A stretch of 31,362 nt of DNA from positions 1-31,362 of the forward strand of contig JAQGAU010000314.1 in the NCBI GenBank assembly GCA_034698045.1. The letters are read 5' to 3'. The position numbers and the translations under genes are program-made. Below, in pieces: positions 1-10,398 of the stretch (position 1 is the first letter of the stretch; each line of letters opens with the position of its first letter). The stretch comes from Paramacrobiotus richtersi. Taxonomy: Eukaryota; Tardigrada; Eutardigrada; Parachela; Macrobiotidae. Below the pieces are notes generated by a model, which had not been told where the DNA came from, searched no databases, and saw only the letters and a program-made list of their open reading frames with translations.

Positions 1-780
1 ATCCAAAACCCACACCCGTCCAGTACTTAAGAAACAGTAAAAATGCACCGACTCCATTTGTACAGTCTATCTTCTTATGTACATTTATTGTGCCCATACG
101 GGGTTGCAAATTCACTTTGAAACTTTAGAAACGTGGCTCTAAACTGACACTGGTTCTGAACGATCATCTTACAGTATATATGTGCATTTATAGAGCCGAT
201 GACGCCCTTGGTATAAAACCTTGGTACACGTTTTTGGTTTTTCTAGTTTTCAGCGGGCGGCACAGACTAATTCAAAATTCTGAATTGATTAGTTAACAGT
301 TTTTTCTAAGCAAAGTGGATAAGTAAGTAAACATTCTCACTGGGATATTCGCTATTTAATAATTCACACCGTTCTGTTTTAATTATCTGTACATGCTAGG
401 TTCAAGTAACAAAAGTTGACGCAATAACAACTTCAAAAATGAAAGAAAACACGTCTAAATAATATACATAAAACAAACAATAAACAGTGCTTATCTAGCT
501 TAGCGCACGCAACACACATAATTAATACGTACACAATATAATATTATGACACAATCCAAACATAGGTACTGCAAGTGAAGTACGTACAATACAATACAAT
601 ACAACCCAATACAATACAGTACAGTACAATACATCCATGCAATGCATCCACAAAATTAGCCAGTGGAAGCCAAATTTATTTTAAGAAATTTCAAAAGGAG
701 CTTCAGAGTTCAGATCCGTTAACAGTTAGCCTAAATAATTTCCAAAAGAAATTGATTCTGGTAGAGTGACAAAAGCTTAC
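1..780. other. No exon recognised; 3' side of the THAP gene
   Basis: No coding exon could be supported on either strand. If the THAP gene is spliced at its donor at 780, this stretch is the start of its first coding intron, and later exons lie here unseen or beyond the window edge. The sequence is AT-rich, with one pentanucleotide repeat near 585-633. Confidence 0.4.
585..633. repeat. ATACA pentanucleotide microsatellite
   Basis: About nine imperfect tandem copies of the 5-mer ACAAT/ATACA, with variants such as ACAGT and ACCCA. This is a simple sequence repeat; a short open frame across it is a by-product of the repeat. Confidence 0.85.
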
Positions 781-1114
781 CTAATGTACGATTCTGACAT
801 TTTCTTGGGCTGTGAAATCCGGCGGCGCGCAGTACTTCCGGTCCATACACAGTAGGCACAGCAGTGTTTTTCAGAATGTTTTTCCCGCCTTGCGTTTTGT
901 CCAAATTCTTATGCACAAAATCGTCTTGACGGAAATGATTTCCGCATACAACATCATGTTTGGCTGGCAAACGGTCGCGCTGGCAAAATAACACCCAAGA
1001 CTCACGAAGCGGGCTCACTTCGGCCACAAATTTGTGGAACGATAATCCAATCACATGAGACTGTTTCGAACCTTGCACACTTTTGCAGTTTTGTACAAAG
1101 CAAGACGTCGGCAT
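781..1114 (-). CDS. THAP-type zinc finger protein, first coding exon
   Basis: A THAP domain is a C2CH zinc finger that binds DNA, found in animal transcription factors and in P-element-type transposases. With ATG at 1114-1112 the protein opens MPTSCFVQNC. Visible hallmarks are C5-x4-C10, W40, C57-x2-H60 followed by F61, and the closing AVPT at 85-88. The proline usually found after the FHKF motif is replaced by V30. The domain fills residues 1-90 at the usual length. After codon 111 a strong donor (TTAG|GTAAGC at 781/780) leaves one extra base, so the exon ends in phase 1. The open frame past it to 731 is probably intron read-through. The next exon was not found. It may be a host regulator or the DNA-binding end of a domesticated or dead transposase; the sequence does not decide. 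Confidence 0.85.
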
Positions 1115-1336
1115 TTTATCCGAATTTATCCAGCCCAAGGATATGATATTGATCACGAAGAGTACAACGCGTATGGAACATTTGTTAAGTTATGTTTTAC
1201 ACTGGCGTTAAAACACAATAATGCATCTAATTATAAGTACTCAGATTTTAAAGTATTTAAGAACGTATTTCTATTTCAGTGATCGACTGCTACGGCCAAT
1301 GAGCCACATGTTATGCATACCATAACAAGAATGATG

Positions 1337-1418
1337 CAGTGGCGTTTCTTCGCCGCCTCTCTTATTCCGCAACATGCATTCATTGTCTGGAGTGAGCGGG
1401 CGACAAGACACGCCACTG
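1337..1418. mobile_element. Small hAT-like inverted-repeat element (MITE)
   Basis: An 82-bp segment begins CAGTGGCGTTTCTTCGCC and ends with the near reverse complement (read from the other strand CAGTGGCGTGTCTTGTCGCC). CAGTGGCG termini are typical of hAT non-autonomous elements, and the 28499-28646 element has the same opening style. The 8 bases on each side do not match, so a target duplication is not visible; it may have decayed. Confidence 0.5.
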
Positions 1419-1623
1419 GCGCTACCATTCTCTCATTGCAGTGCTGAACCGTCCGAACGGCTTTGACTAAGTAAATAAGCAGACGGCAGACGGCCGAGCA
1501 AGCAGTATGCAAAATTTTGGTTTCTGCCGCTCTCTTAGTTTCTCTCTGAGAGACTGGCTCAGCCATACAGTATCCCTACCTAGAAGGAGATCCCCTATCT
1601 CCTGATTCAGTCGTACTATGATA

Positions 1624-2130
1624 GAACCACATGGAACCACCATAGAACCAAGTGGAGCCACAGTTGGCCAAGAATTTTGAGCTGAATACGGCATTTGCTT
1701 CTGCCATAGGACCAACGGAACCACCATGGAACCAATTTACCAAATGGATACACAGTTAGCCGAGTATGGTATTTTGTGCATGAATATCTTTCTGCCATGG
1801 AACCAACGAAACCCCATGGAACCATTATGGAACCAAATGGAGACACAGTCCACCGAGTATCGGATTCTGTACATGGATATCATTCTGCCGTGGAACCAAC
1901 GGAACCACATGGAACCACCATGGAACCAAATGGAGGCACAGTTAACCGAGTATCGTATTCTGTACATGAATTTCCTTCTGTCATGGAACCAATGGAACCA
2001 CATGAAACCACCATGGAACCAAATGGAGACACAGTTAACCGAGTATTGTATTCTGTACATGATTTTCTTTCTGTCATGGAACCAATGGAACAACATGGAA
2101 GCACCATATAACCAAATGGGGGGACACAGC
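1624..2130 (+). repeat. 93-bp satellite array, copy 1
   Basis: About 5.5 tandem units. The landmark CAGTTARCCGAG recurs at 1661, 1753, 1846, 1939, 2032 and (as CAGCTGACC) 2127, giving spacings of 92, 93, 93, 93 and 95. Each unit contains several internal ATGGAACCA sub-repeats, so it has a two-level structure. As 93 is divisible by 3, long frames stay open on both strands; these are repeat artefacts and not genes. The same satellite occurs in opposite orientation at 5863-6500. Confidence 0.95.
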
Positions 2131-2148
2131 TGACCTGTTAGCTGAACC

Positions 2149-2855
2149 CAATAGATCACTGGCTTGACGATCAGAGCTTTCGTATTGGTGTTGGAATGTG
2201 GTTGGGTGCAAAACTTGTTGAGCAGCACATGTGCACTAATTGTGGCAAAGTGGTTGCAGAGGATGGCCTTCATGGACTGTCGTGCAGAAAAGCCAGCGCT
2301 CTATGGAAACAGAGACATAACAGTGTGAACGACGTGACATTGCGCTCTCTGTGTAACGCTGGAGTGGAATCCTATCCGGAGCCAGCCGGTTTTGTTCGAG
2401 AGGATGGAAAGCGGCCGGATGGGGCCACACGGATGAGCTGGTATCGAGGACAACCTCTGGTTTGGGATGTCACTATTCGGGATACGGTGTGTGACACGTA
2501 TATCAACGCCACGTCTAAATGTGCGGGAGCAGCAGCGGAAGAGGCGGCCGTGGCCAAGAAACATCATTATCGTACTATATTGGATCGTTGTGTTTTTGTT
2601 CCGTTAGCTTGCGAGTCTTTTGGAGTGTGGTGTGAGGCTGCAGTTGTTTTGTATAAGGAAATAGGTAAACGGTTGTTTTTACGGACAGGAGAAAGCAGAT
2701 CGACTTGTTTTTTGTTTCAGCGTTTAAGCATGGAAATAATGCGCGGTAATGTCAGTTTGATTTTGGCTACTGTCCCTTCGCGTGCTAACTGGGAAAAATT
2801 TTTTATTTGATTTTTGGAATTTTCATCGTGTCAACATTGTTTCTGGGATAAAGCT
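2149..2855 (+). pseudogene. 5'-truncated non-LTR retrotransposon tail (CCHC knuckle plus endonuclease-like domain)
   Basis: The open frame from 2196 to 2810 (204 codons) matches the C-terminal part of a reverse-transcriptase polyprotein whose fuller copy lies at 16580-18370. In order it shows a Cys/His knuckle (CTNCGK...LHGLSC, residues about 13-30), then EDGKRPDG and LVWDVT (residues 69-93), which look like the PD...D core of a restriction-like endonuclease, then an Ala/Glu-rich helix (AGAAAEEAAVAKKHHY), and a conserved end around RLSMEIMRGNVSLILATVP. Readable homology starts before the first ATG, near 2149. No reverse transcriptase domain is present, which fits 5' truncation at insertion. 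It abuts satellite copy 1. The tail frame is intact through its stop, so this copy is younger or less decayed than the one at 17 kb. The endonuclease assignment is inference from motifs. Confidence 0.8.
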
Positions 2856-3228
2856 ACCATTCAACCCAATAGAGAAACACAAGCATCCAAGCCGTCTATG
2901 CCGTTATTTTCTTACAACTGAACCAAGAAAAAGATAACTATCCGCTACAAAACCAAATAATTTCACTTGGCGCTTACTGTAAGCCCGTTATTATTTTGAT
3001 CTGTTGATACCTTTGACTCCGGTGACAAAATGGTCAGACTGAACTAATTCTTAGAAAAGAAAGCAACACACAAACAAGATTTCTTCAAAACGTAATATGC
3101 GTCACTCAAAAAGATTTAAAAAAGCGCAATGATGAGTTGGCTGCAATACACTGTATATCGCCTAATGTGAAATATTGCAACGAAAGGATCCTGCATCGTA
3201 AGTAAAATACGGTGCAAACAGCAGTGTT
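2856..3228. other. No gene seen
   Basis: Non-coding on both strands as far as can be read. It would contain the 3' untranslated region of the minus-strand PHD-like gene ending at 3229, but no AATAAA was found close to that stop codon. Confidence 0.4.
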
Positions 3229-4622
3229 CTATAGTTGTTTCTGCTTCTTTTGGCCTCTGGATTTCGCACTGCAGTACTTGCATTTCCGCGCACGAGACAG
3301 CGCTCCCTGGCGAGTTCCCAAAGCAATGCGGGAAACGTTCGCGCATTGCAAGTGGAAGGCTAGCTGGCATTCCGTGCACCGTATCCAGGCAATATTTTGC
3401 TGGGACTCGAGAAGGGCTTGTTTGCAGGTAGGAACGGCGCACAGGAGACCACTTGGTGTTGCGTTCCTCTCTTCTTCAGTGGGTCTGACCTTTCGTTTCA
3501 GGCTACCGACTGTAGCGTTTGGGTTGGCTGCAAGTTTTCGATAAACGTGATTATAATATATACACACAACAGTTACCGTAGTGTGTAAAATCGATATGCA
3601 CTCACATTTTGACTTGATACTAAAGCGAGTTTCCGGTGCTTTTTTGTTGCCATGTGCAGAGACCTTTTGTTCAACGTCGGTACCTGTACACATAATGGTA
3701 TTGCTCAAGAGAAAAACTCATGCGGGGCAGCTAGATTAAATTAAGTTCCGCTAAGTAAGAACCACACAGAAAGAAACAGCTTGACAGCACATACGTATGC
3801 TGCGTGCCAAAATTTCTTCGTGTAATCGCCACAAAAACTAGAATGTTTGTTTTTAGAGACTGTAAGTTGCATGCGACTTTCCAGTGGGTAAGCAACAATT
3901 CGGCTAACTGCGATGCATCGTTGCATTGAAAATGCATCATTTATGACAGGTATGCGGAAGTTTACAGTTTGTGTGTTCTTTCGCGCACATTCCGAGAAAA
4001 GGAGTACTCTTTACAAACAAAAGAACGTAACTTACCGGCGCTTGCCCTGGTCCCTTCAGTTAACGATGTGCTGGAAGCACGTTCCGAGTGACTCGCAGCA
4101 GTCAAGGGGTTCTGTGATGCTTCGTCGGGATTCCCGGGTGCATTATGCAAGTCTAAAACGTAGATCAGTATTATTGCAAAAGGCGAAGTAAAACAACAAG
4201 CCTGCGCTGAAGACACTACTTGGCACACAATGAAGTATTAAACATTGTAAAAACATAGATCATTACTGCATAAGGCGTCAGAGAAATCATAGTTTCGGCA
4301 GTCCGTCTGCCGGTAAAGTTGGCATAAAGCGCTACGAGCATTCTTTGACGGTATCTGGATCCCCTACGCTTACTCCATCAAGCAAATCCAATTCTGCACT
4401 GGTGAAGGTAGAACGGGGCATGGTCAGACACCATGCTCTTTTGCCATCGGTCATCCTGACGTAATTGCGTTCATTCGACCCTTTGATGTACTTCAGTTCC
4501 TTAAAACGCTGTGCGTTGTCGACCAGTTTACGATCCTCAACGAATGTGATGAAGTGCTGCAGTTTGACAGTAAAATGATAGCAGTTGTTCGTCAAAACGT
4601 GCTCGCGCAACAGTTCGGAAAC
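3229..4622 (-). CDS. PHD-finger-like protein, four exons, 5' end missing
   Basis: Hand-built model with exons 4622-4374, 4306-4267, 4152-4036 and 3527-3229 (stop). Acceptors are tttgcag, accggcag, gttttag and ttgcag; donors are GGA|GTAAGC, GCA|GTAATG and CCG|GTAAGT. Junction phases are 0, 1 and 1 and all agree, giving 234 residues. Exon 1 encodes an 83-residue basic region (rich in K/R, with YIKGSNERNYVRMTDGKRAW) that I do not recognise. Exon 3 is a Ser/Thr/Ala linker. Exon 4 carries a Cys4-His-Cys3-like finger: C-x4-C, then WIRCTECQLAFHLQC (C-x2-C-x4-H-x2-C), then C-x2-C, followed by a Lys/Arg tail. PHD fingers commonly read histone tails, but they also occur in ORF1 proteins of some LINEs. 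No start codon was found upstream of exon 1, so an earlier exon is expected. The 40-base exon 2 is the weakest part. Confidence 0.6.
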
Positions 4623-5030
4623 CTGCAAACGATCAAATGCAAAGACCGCTATTTGATGCTAACCGCTTACTATATTCCCGTTCAATTTATTCACTTTGTT
4701 TTCTCAGCTCGGCCAGTTTACCTAACAAACTCTGTGCCAACTGGCCAGGGAGACGGTAACGTTACTCTACATCCAGCCTCAGCGCGGTGAGACTGTTACC
4801 GAGCAATACCGCCCTTTAGTTGCCAAATTCGGACATCGGTCAGCGCTTTGCCACCCCCATGATCGCCCCACTAGGCGGCAATTAATTTGGTGCGCGCGAA
4901 TACGGCGAAACGTTAATGGCATGTAATGTATTGCCATAAGCAATAATTTCTTTAACGTGCGATAGAGTGGCTTGGTTCTAACCATACTTGCACATGGCAC
5001 AAAGCCTTGCAGAAAACCAGTTCATCGCTC

Positions 5031-5352
5031 AGAAAACCGTAAACTGGTGATAACGGCAACCAAAGAGGTTCTTCCCTTTCCGGCCCCTTTCGATACCATG
5101 TGGAGCAGGGTTGGTAAAGTGATTGACACTTTTCATCTGGGGAACCATATCGGTCACAACTGCCACACTCTGTATAATCCGAAGCGGATTTTGCAAGCCC
5201 ACCCGGAATACGCCTATGTGAACACTCAGGCATGTGAACAAACCAACGCTTGGTTAGGCCGATACAGATTCGCAATACTGAAGATGTCGAAATATCGGCA
5301 GCTGTTTTTCCTTCACCGCCTAATCAAACGTCGGAATAATTATCTGACTAAG
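5031..5352 (+). pseudogene. KDZ-type (Kyakuja-Dileera-Zisupton) transposase, 3' exon remnant
   Basis: The frame contains FHLGNHIGHNC...YNP, then VNTQACEQTNAWLGRYR, then KMSKYRQLFFLHRLIKRRN. This order of an H-x4-HxxxC patch, the VNTQxCEQTxxWLxRY block and a hydrophobic FLFxLhxL block is characteristic of the C-terminal end of KDZ transposases. An acceptor (ttcatcgctcag, or ccttgcag at 5012) precedes it. A donor (CTAAG|GTACCT) lies at 5352/5353; without splicing the frame stops at 5397. No catalytic upstream exons were seen on the plus strand, and the space upstream is taken by the minus-strand PHD-like gene. It is therefore best read as a fragment of a dead element, or as one exon of a gene whose other exons I cannot recognise. 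It lies inside the inverted satellite pair. Confidence 0.65.
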
Positions 5353-5397
5353 GTACCTGGATCTTGCACTCTCGGGGTGCAACTTGGTTTGGATTAA

Positions 5398-5862
5398 GTA
5401 CGCAAGGCATATTCCGTAGTCATGTGCTACATGTTTTTTCTCTGAAAACCAGTTACTGCGTGCTGAATGGCAACAACGAAATTATCGAGTATCAATTACA
5501 AAGCCGAACGTCAATTGGCATGTTGACTGTGTTTCCGCTAGTTTCAGCTGGTTCTTTGGGGTATTGTTACCGTAATAATAAAGACCGTAGTATGTAATAA
5601 TCCGCCAAAGCGAAGCGGAGATTTTCCATGTTCAAGAGTAATATTATTAACTAACTAATTAAATTTAAATGCAAAGCCACGTCGTTAACTGTTTTTGTAT
5701 GCCGTGATAGCGCTACCAGTCTTCGTCCGAATTTCGTGAAATTTCAACAGATCCTAGCTGGCGACCTGTAGATGAGCTGACTACTACTCGAAATGCACAT
5801 CTCAAAAAACGGGCGATATAAAAGCACAACAAAAGCACTTTCTTTGCAAAAACAATCCTTTT
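5398..5862. other. No gene seen
   Basis: AT-rich, with short frames only. It separates the transposase fragment from satellite copy 2. Confidence 0.4.
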
Positions 5863-6500
5863 GTCTGCTCATGAATTTATGTACAGAATATAATACTCGG
5901 TTAACTGTGTCTCCATTTGGTTCTATGGTGGTTCCATGTGGTTCCATTGGTTCCATGGCAGAAACAAATGCCATAATTACAGTTTAAATACTTGGTTAAC
6001 CGTGTCTCCATTTGTCTCCATAACGGTTCCATGTGGTTCCATTGGTTCCATGGCAGACGCCAATTCCATATACTGTTTTGGTTGACCGTGTCTCCATTTG
6101 TCTCCATGTTGGTTACGTGTGGTTTTATTGGTTCCATGGCAGAAGCAAATTTATATGCAAATTTAGATACTTGGTTATCCGCGTCTCCGTTTGTCTCCAT
6201 GACGGTTCCATGTGGTTCCATTGGCTCCATGGCAGAAGCCAGTTCCATATGCAAATTAGGATACTTGGTTAACCGTGTCTCCGTTTGTCTCTATGGTGGT
6301 TCCATGTGGTTCCATTGGTTCCATGGCAGAAACAAATTCCATATACAGTTTAAGATACTTGATTAACCGTGTCTCTATTTGTCTCCATGTTGGTTCCGTG
6401 TGGTTTCGTTGGTTCCATGGCAGAAGCCAATTCAATATGCAAATTAAGATACTTGGTGAACCATGTCTCCATTTGTTTCTACGGTGGTTCCATGTGGTTC
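5863..6500 (-). repeat. 93-bp satellite array, copy 2 (inverted relative to copy 1)
   Basis: About 6.5 tandem units of the reverse complement of the 1624-2130 satellite. The landmark GGTTAACYGTGTCTCC recurs near 5899, 5994, 6080, 6173, 6267, 6361 and 6455, with spacings of 95, 86, 93, 94, 94 and 94. Its outer end stops at the same unit phase as the outer end of copy 1 (both finish in GAACCACATGGAACCACC read inward). Open frames through it are repeat artefacts. Confidence 0.95.
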
Positions 6501-6975
6501 AGTTGATTTACTTATAGCGCCCTGCATTGTGCTGGAGGTGCCTCCTAGTTTTCTGGTTGATTTAGTATATACCAAGTGAACCACTACCGCCTTGTCTCTA
6601 TGGGTTTGAACCCATGGAACCCTTGTCTGTCTAACTTGGACATTCTCTCATATTATCAGAACGGATGCACGCAACCGCCGCCAGTGTCGTTTCCGTCGAG
6701 ACTATACCGCTGTGGATTCTCACAGGAGCGGAAACCTGTAAGCCTACGAACTGTAAGCTATAATAATCACAGTTGCATGTGTATAGCAGATGACATAATA
6801 CTGCAATCCCTTACAGTAAACTTGAGTGAACATACAACCTGATACAAAGAAGTCTGAGAGTATGTCTTCGCATTACTGAAATGTGTTGGATTTTAGTTTT
6901 GCGTAACCGGACGGTGACCTTTTCTGCAATATACCACTACTAATTTTACAGCGTCTTCTCAACTTATACAACTTA
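6501..6975. other. No gene seen
   Basis: Short frames only. A stub resembling the satellite core (CCCATGGAACCC) occurs near 6611. The region lies just downstream of the minus-strand gene that ends at 6976. Confidence 0.35.
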
Positions 6976-7501
6976 TTACATAACATCAGCCCATTTCGGA
7001 AACACAGACAACAACACATCTAGGATTGTTTCAGAAACGCGGACCATTCCAGGCTGTAGTGGAACTGCTCGACTTGGCCCTGCGGAATTGCGAGAGCTGC
7101 TCGCGTTCCTCATGGTCATCCTCTCATCAGGTTCCGTACGAGTGGAAACGTTTGGAAGTGAACTTTGCGCTCCAGTGCCACTGAACCAACCCGGACGTAC
7201 AACTGGGCTGCTATCAATAGCCCGATTTCGATGTCCTGAAAACACGGATGCGTGGAAGTTGTTAGGTATTTATTATCATACAATGACACAGAGAACTAGT
7301 ACCCGAAGCAGCCGCATTTTCCTGTTGTGCTGCAGCCGTGGATGCGCCGAGAAGTGAGACTTCAGGTAAGACGGAAGTCTGCAACGTCCTAACTTCTTGA
7401 ATCATTCTATTCGACGAGTTGACGCAGCTCTCCGCGTGAGTCGAACTAACTGGCGGTATGATATCCGGTGGCCTTGCAGTCAAGTTTTCCGTCGAAAACA
7501 T
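6976..7501 (-). CDS. Hypothetical Ser/Thr-rich protein, two exons
   Basis: Exon 1 runs 7501-7303 from an ATG that has an in-frame TGA just upstream. Exon 2 runs 7235-6976 to TAA. The intron is only 67 bp, with donor TCGG|GTACTA and acceptor tgttttcag. Exon 1 leaves one base and exon 2 starts with the two that complete a glycine codon, so the phase agrees and the product is 152 residues. It is rich in Ser, Ala and Pro with no recognisable domain. The last 25 residues (ETILDVLLSVFPKWADV) look like an amphipathic helix. Low complexity limits certainty; a non-coding stretch could show this by chance, but two coherent open exons joined by a good acceptor favour a gene. No poly(A) signal was seen nearby. 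Confidence 0.45.
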
Positions 7502-7861
7502 GTTAGCCAGACCTATTCATCGAAACGAAAAACTGTTTTAGGAATTGATTTCAGCATAACGTTAAGCCATGAACGAAAAAGTAATTTGTTTGCTTCTAGC
7601 CGACTTCAATACAATTTGTTTTTTTTATCCTGTTATTATGACACAACTGCATATTATCATTTGAAATACGTATAGGCATTTACGCTGCAGATAAAACAAT
7701 GAACTACGTATACACATAAATTATCACAGTAAATCAGACAGTATTTAGACTCGCGCGTCTATCGCTTTACTGAAAAGTTTTGGTAGATATTATCCGCTCT
7801 GTATTCTGCAGCTATCTCACCTTCAGTAGCCGGAATAATCGAGCCGTTAGAATGACCGGAA

Positions 7862-8125
7862 GTGGAACAATCAACTGAAACAGTTCCATCATCTGAAACA
7901 ACCCAGATCTGCAGTAGTTATGTGTCCTTAATAGAACAGAAATCGAACGAAGTACTCTCGATTCTCAGCGGGAGCAGACCAGGTCCGATATACAGCCGTT
8001 TCGTTCCAGTCACTATACTGAAAACAGGAATATATACATTAGAACAGGCGCGGACTACAGCAGCAGTTATTTTGGAACGCAGGATCACTTCCGGTGACAG
8101 GAACGCGCTGACGCTATCGTCGTAG
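7862..8125 (+). CDS. Possible exon, unknown product
   Basis: An 87-codon frame without an ATG, opened just after an in-frame TGA at 7853. Its composition is protein-like (E/S/T-rich, then YSRFVPVTILKTGIYTLEQA and AAVILERRI). A nearby acceptor would have to fall after 7855, and none is convincing. I do not recognise the sequence. It may be chance. Confidence 0.2.
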   Translation: MEQSTETVPSSETTQICSSYVSLIEQKSNEVLSILSGSRPGPIYSRFVPVTILKTGIYTLEQARTTAAVILERRITSGDRNALTLSS

Positions 8126-10398
8126 AATATGTTGTATGTATATTTTGTATTTTAAACCATGACGAATGCCGTAGTGTTATCTGGCCTCGTCATACATCCG
8201 TAAAGCGTATTTTTAAGGAAATACTGACCTTTATCATAATTATTATAGGTTTTCCAGGAGATATTTTAATAATGCGGATGCATACAAAATTCTCAATACA
8301 GTAAACAAACGTTATGTATTACTGAATTTTGAAGGTCACATAATACGATATTTTCGAATGTGATTGATCGCAGGTTCACAGCACATAGTAAAGGGCCACA
8401 AGAACCGGTGTGATAAAATTCCCTGCATGAAATTCGGGTCAGCGTGAAAACGGATCAAAGTTCAGAGATAAGATATCCATCCATAACTGGCTCATAATTT
8501 TTCAGCACTCACGCCCATAACGGCTGTTATCACGGCAAGTGCGTGAAAATATTACTCTACTCGAGAGTAGAGTTATTTTATCACACACACACGCCGAATT
8601 TCCATCAACACACAAGGACTGCAGTGTTGCTGTTATGCATACGGCATATGAGTGTTCACAATCCGTAAACTTGGTACCATACACAATTTCAGTTCATACC
8701 TTAATATTACTCGTATGACCAAGTGTAATTACTAGCTGCTAATTGAGCACAATGATTAGAGTTAAACTAGTTTGCGAATTTATTCCGATGCTGCTGAAAG
8801 CTGATATTAATAATTACGGGAGTGTAGTTTAAAGTTTACGTTTATTAAGGTTGCGTTATATTTGGACATACAACCTTAATTAGACGCCGCTTTGCTAATT
8901 AGCAATGTAAATTTAATTAACTATAAAATTGTACCACATAATTCTATATTATGAAGGTAACCGCAAATTGACAAAACTAGAAAGGTATTTAATTAGCGGA
9001 TTCTAATTAGCAGTTAACCGAAAATAATAGTATTCTGTAATAACTAATGATTATTCTGGTTTTTTAACAGGATAATCGGCGGATATTACAGAAATCAGAT
9101 TATTATTTTGTAATACTTAGCAAATATTTAGAGATTAATTAGATAGCTAATTAATAGACAGGCCGCTAATTAAGTACAATAATCACACTTCAGGTGAATT
9201 GGTATTTTAGTTAGTTTTAAAATGACATCGGTAATAATTCTGTTATTGTTAAGGTTACCACAGATTGACAGAATTAATTAAACTTGTAATTAGCGACTGC
9301 TCTGTTTGCAATTAACAGAACATCTCGCATTCTATAATAGTTGGCGATAATTATGGCTTTTTAGATTTAATAGCCAGCGGTTGTTACAGAAATCGCATTT
9401 AATTATTCTATAATAACTAGCAGATCACTAGTCGCTGATTAGCCGGTGACTAATTATTAGTTCTTGTAGTTTCATAACTAATTTTATTTAAAATAATTAG
9501 AACTGCATGGCTTATGGCACACCTGTGGCAACCGGTGTATAGTAATAATGGAACGGATGTAATCGCGCTGATTAAGGGTCTAATTAACGTTTATTTTAAT
9601 TAACACCCTTTAGGAATGCTATGCCGCAGATCACATCATTTCTCATTAGCATGCTGCGGTAGTACCGCATTAAAATTGACAAGTAAGCTAGCTATTCCTG
9701 CACCGAAGATTCACCGCGCAATTTCACTGTGAGCTTTTAACGCTCGCATGATCAACATGTTTGCTGAATAAACTCCCGCGCTATTACTGGTCTAATTTTT
9801 TTGAAGCGTCAACGCTCAGAATTTATCACATCCAGCGTTTATCACAGGTGACAATTTTTCGAGTTTATAAGTGTGGGGAACTATTATATTCTGCTGCATG
9901 TGAACAGAGCTACCAGGCTGTTTATATTTAAACACTTTCAAAGTTAGTGCGACATACAATATCTGATCCATAAATACAAAAACATTGCGGTTAAACAAAA
10001 GAGGATAAGTGATGGTTTCCTTTTAATGCTGAAAATTTGTTGATACTTTTTACAAAAAAAAACCACAGAAATAACTGAAAATTACCAGGCTATGCAAGAT
10101 GACGCATGCATCCGATAATTGCCGACAGTATCTCTAAACTAACGATCCATCCGTGAGGATTTTTTGCAATCGGAGCACACCTTACACATACATAATGCAT
10201 CAGTAAGATGGATGTGATACTGCTACTATACATAATGTATTTAAATAATCTACTATACAGAAATACTATAAGTGATCCACTACTATAAATAATCTGCTAC
10301 GCAAATAACCTAACAATTTTGCTGCAAGTAGAAGAAGCTGTATACCAGTTAAAGTCTCGCATCCATGAAAAGGATTGAGGAAAATAAATAGATTAATG
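8126..10398. other. Gene-poor AT-rich stretch
   Basis: No exon was found on either strand across 2.3 kb. The dominant texture is recurring TAATTAG/CTAATTA motifs between about 8700 and 9620, which include a diverged tandem duplication. Two clear hairpins are 8554-8573 (ACTCTACT, loop CGAG, AGTAGAGT) and 8844-8880 (ATTAAGGTTG with a 17-base loop). Confidence 0.6.
8954..9440. repeat. Diverged tandem duplication, period about 297 bp
   Basis: The segment starting AAGGTAACCGCAAATTGAC at 8954 recurs as AAGGTTACCACAGATTGAC at 9251. The same landmarks follow in the same order in both: AATTAGCG, AATTA(G/A)CAG, ATTCT(G/A)TAATA, a GGCTTTTTA-like block, GTTACAGAAATC and TAATA(C/A)(T)TAGCA. Divergence is high, so this is an old duplication of AT-rich DNA. 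Confidence 0.7.

Noticed and set aside
1726-2273. Long open frames through satellite copy 1 on both strands (135 and 178 codons)
   Set aside because: The repeat unit is 93 bp, a multiple of three, so a frame free of stops in one unit stays open across all units. The peptides are simple repeats on both strands at once.
4680-4760. Additional minus-strand exon upstream of the PHD-like gene (LAQSLLGKLAELRKQ)
   Set aside because: A good acceptor precedes it, but no donor leaves the phase needed by the exon at 4622.
5901-6517. Open frames through satellite copy 2
   Set aside because: The same repeat artefact as copy 1.
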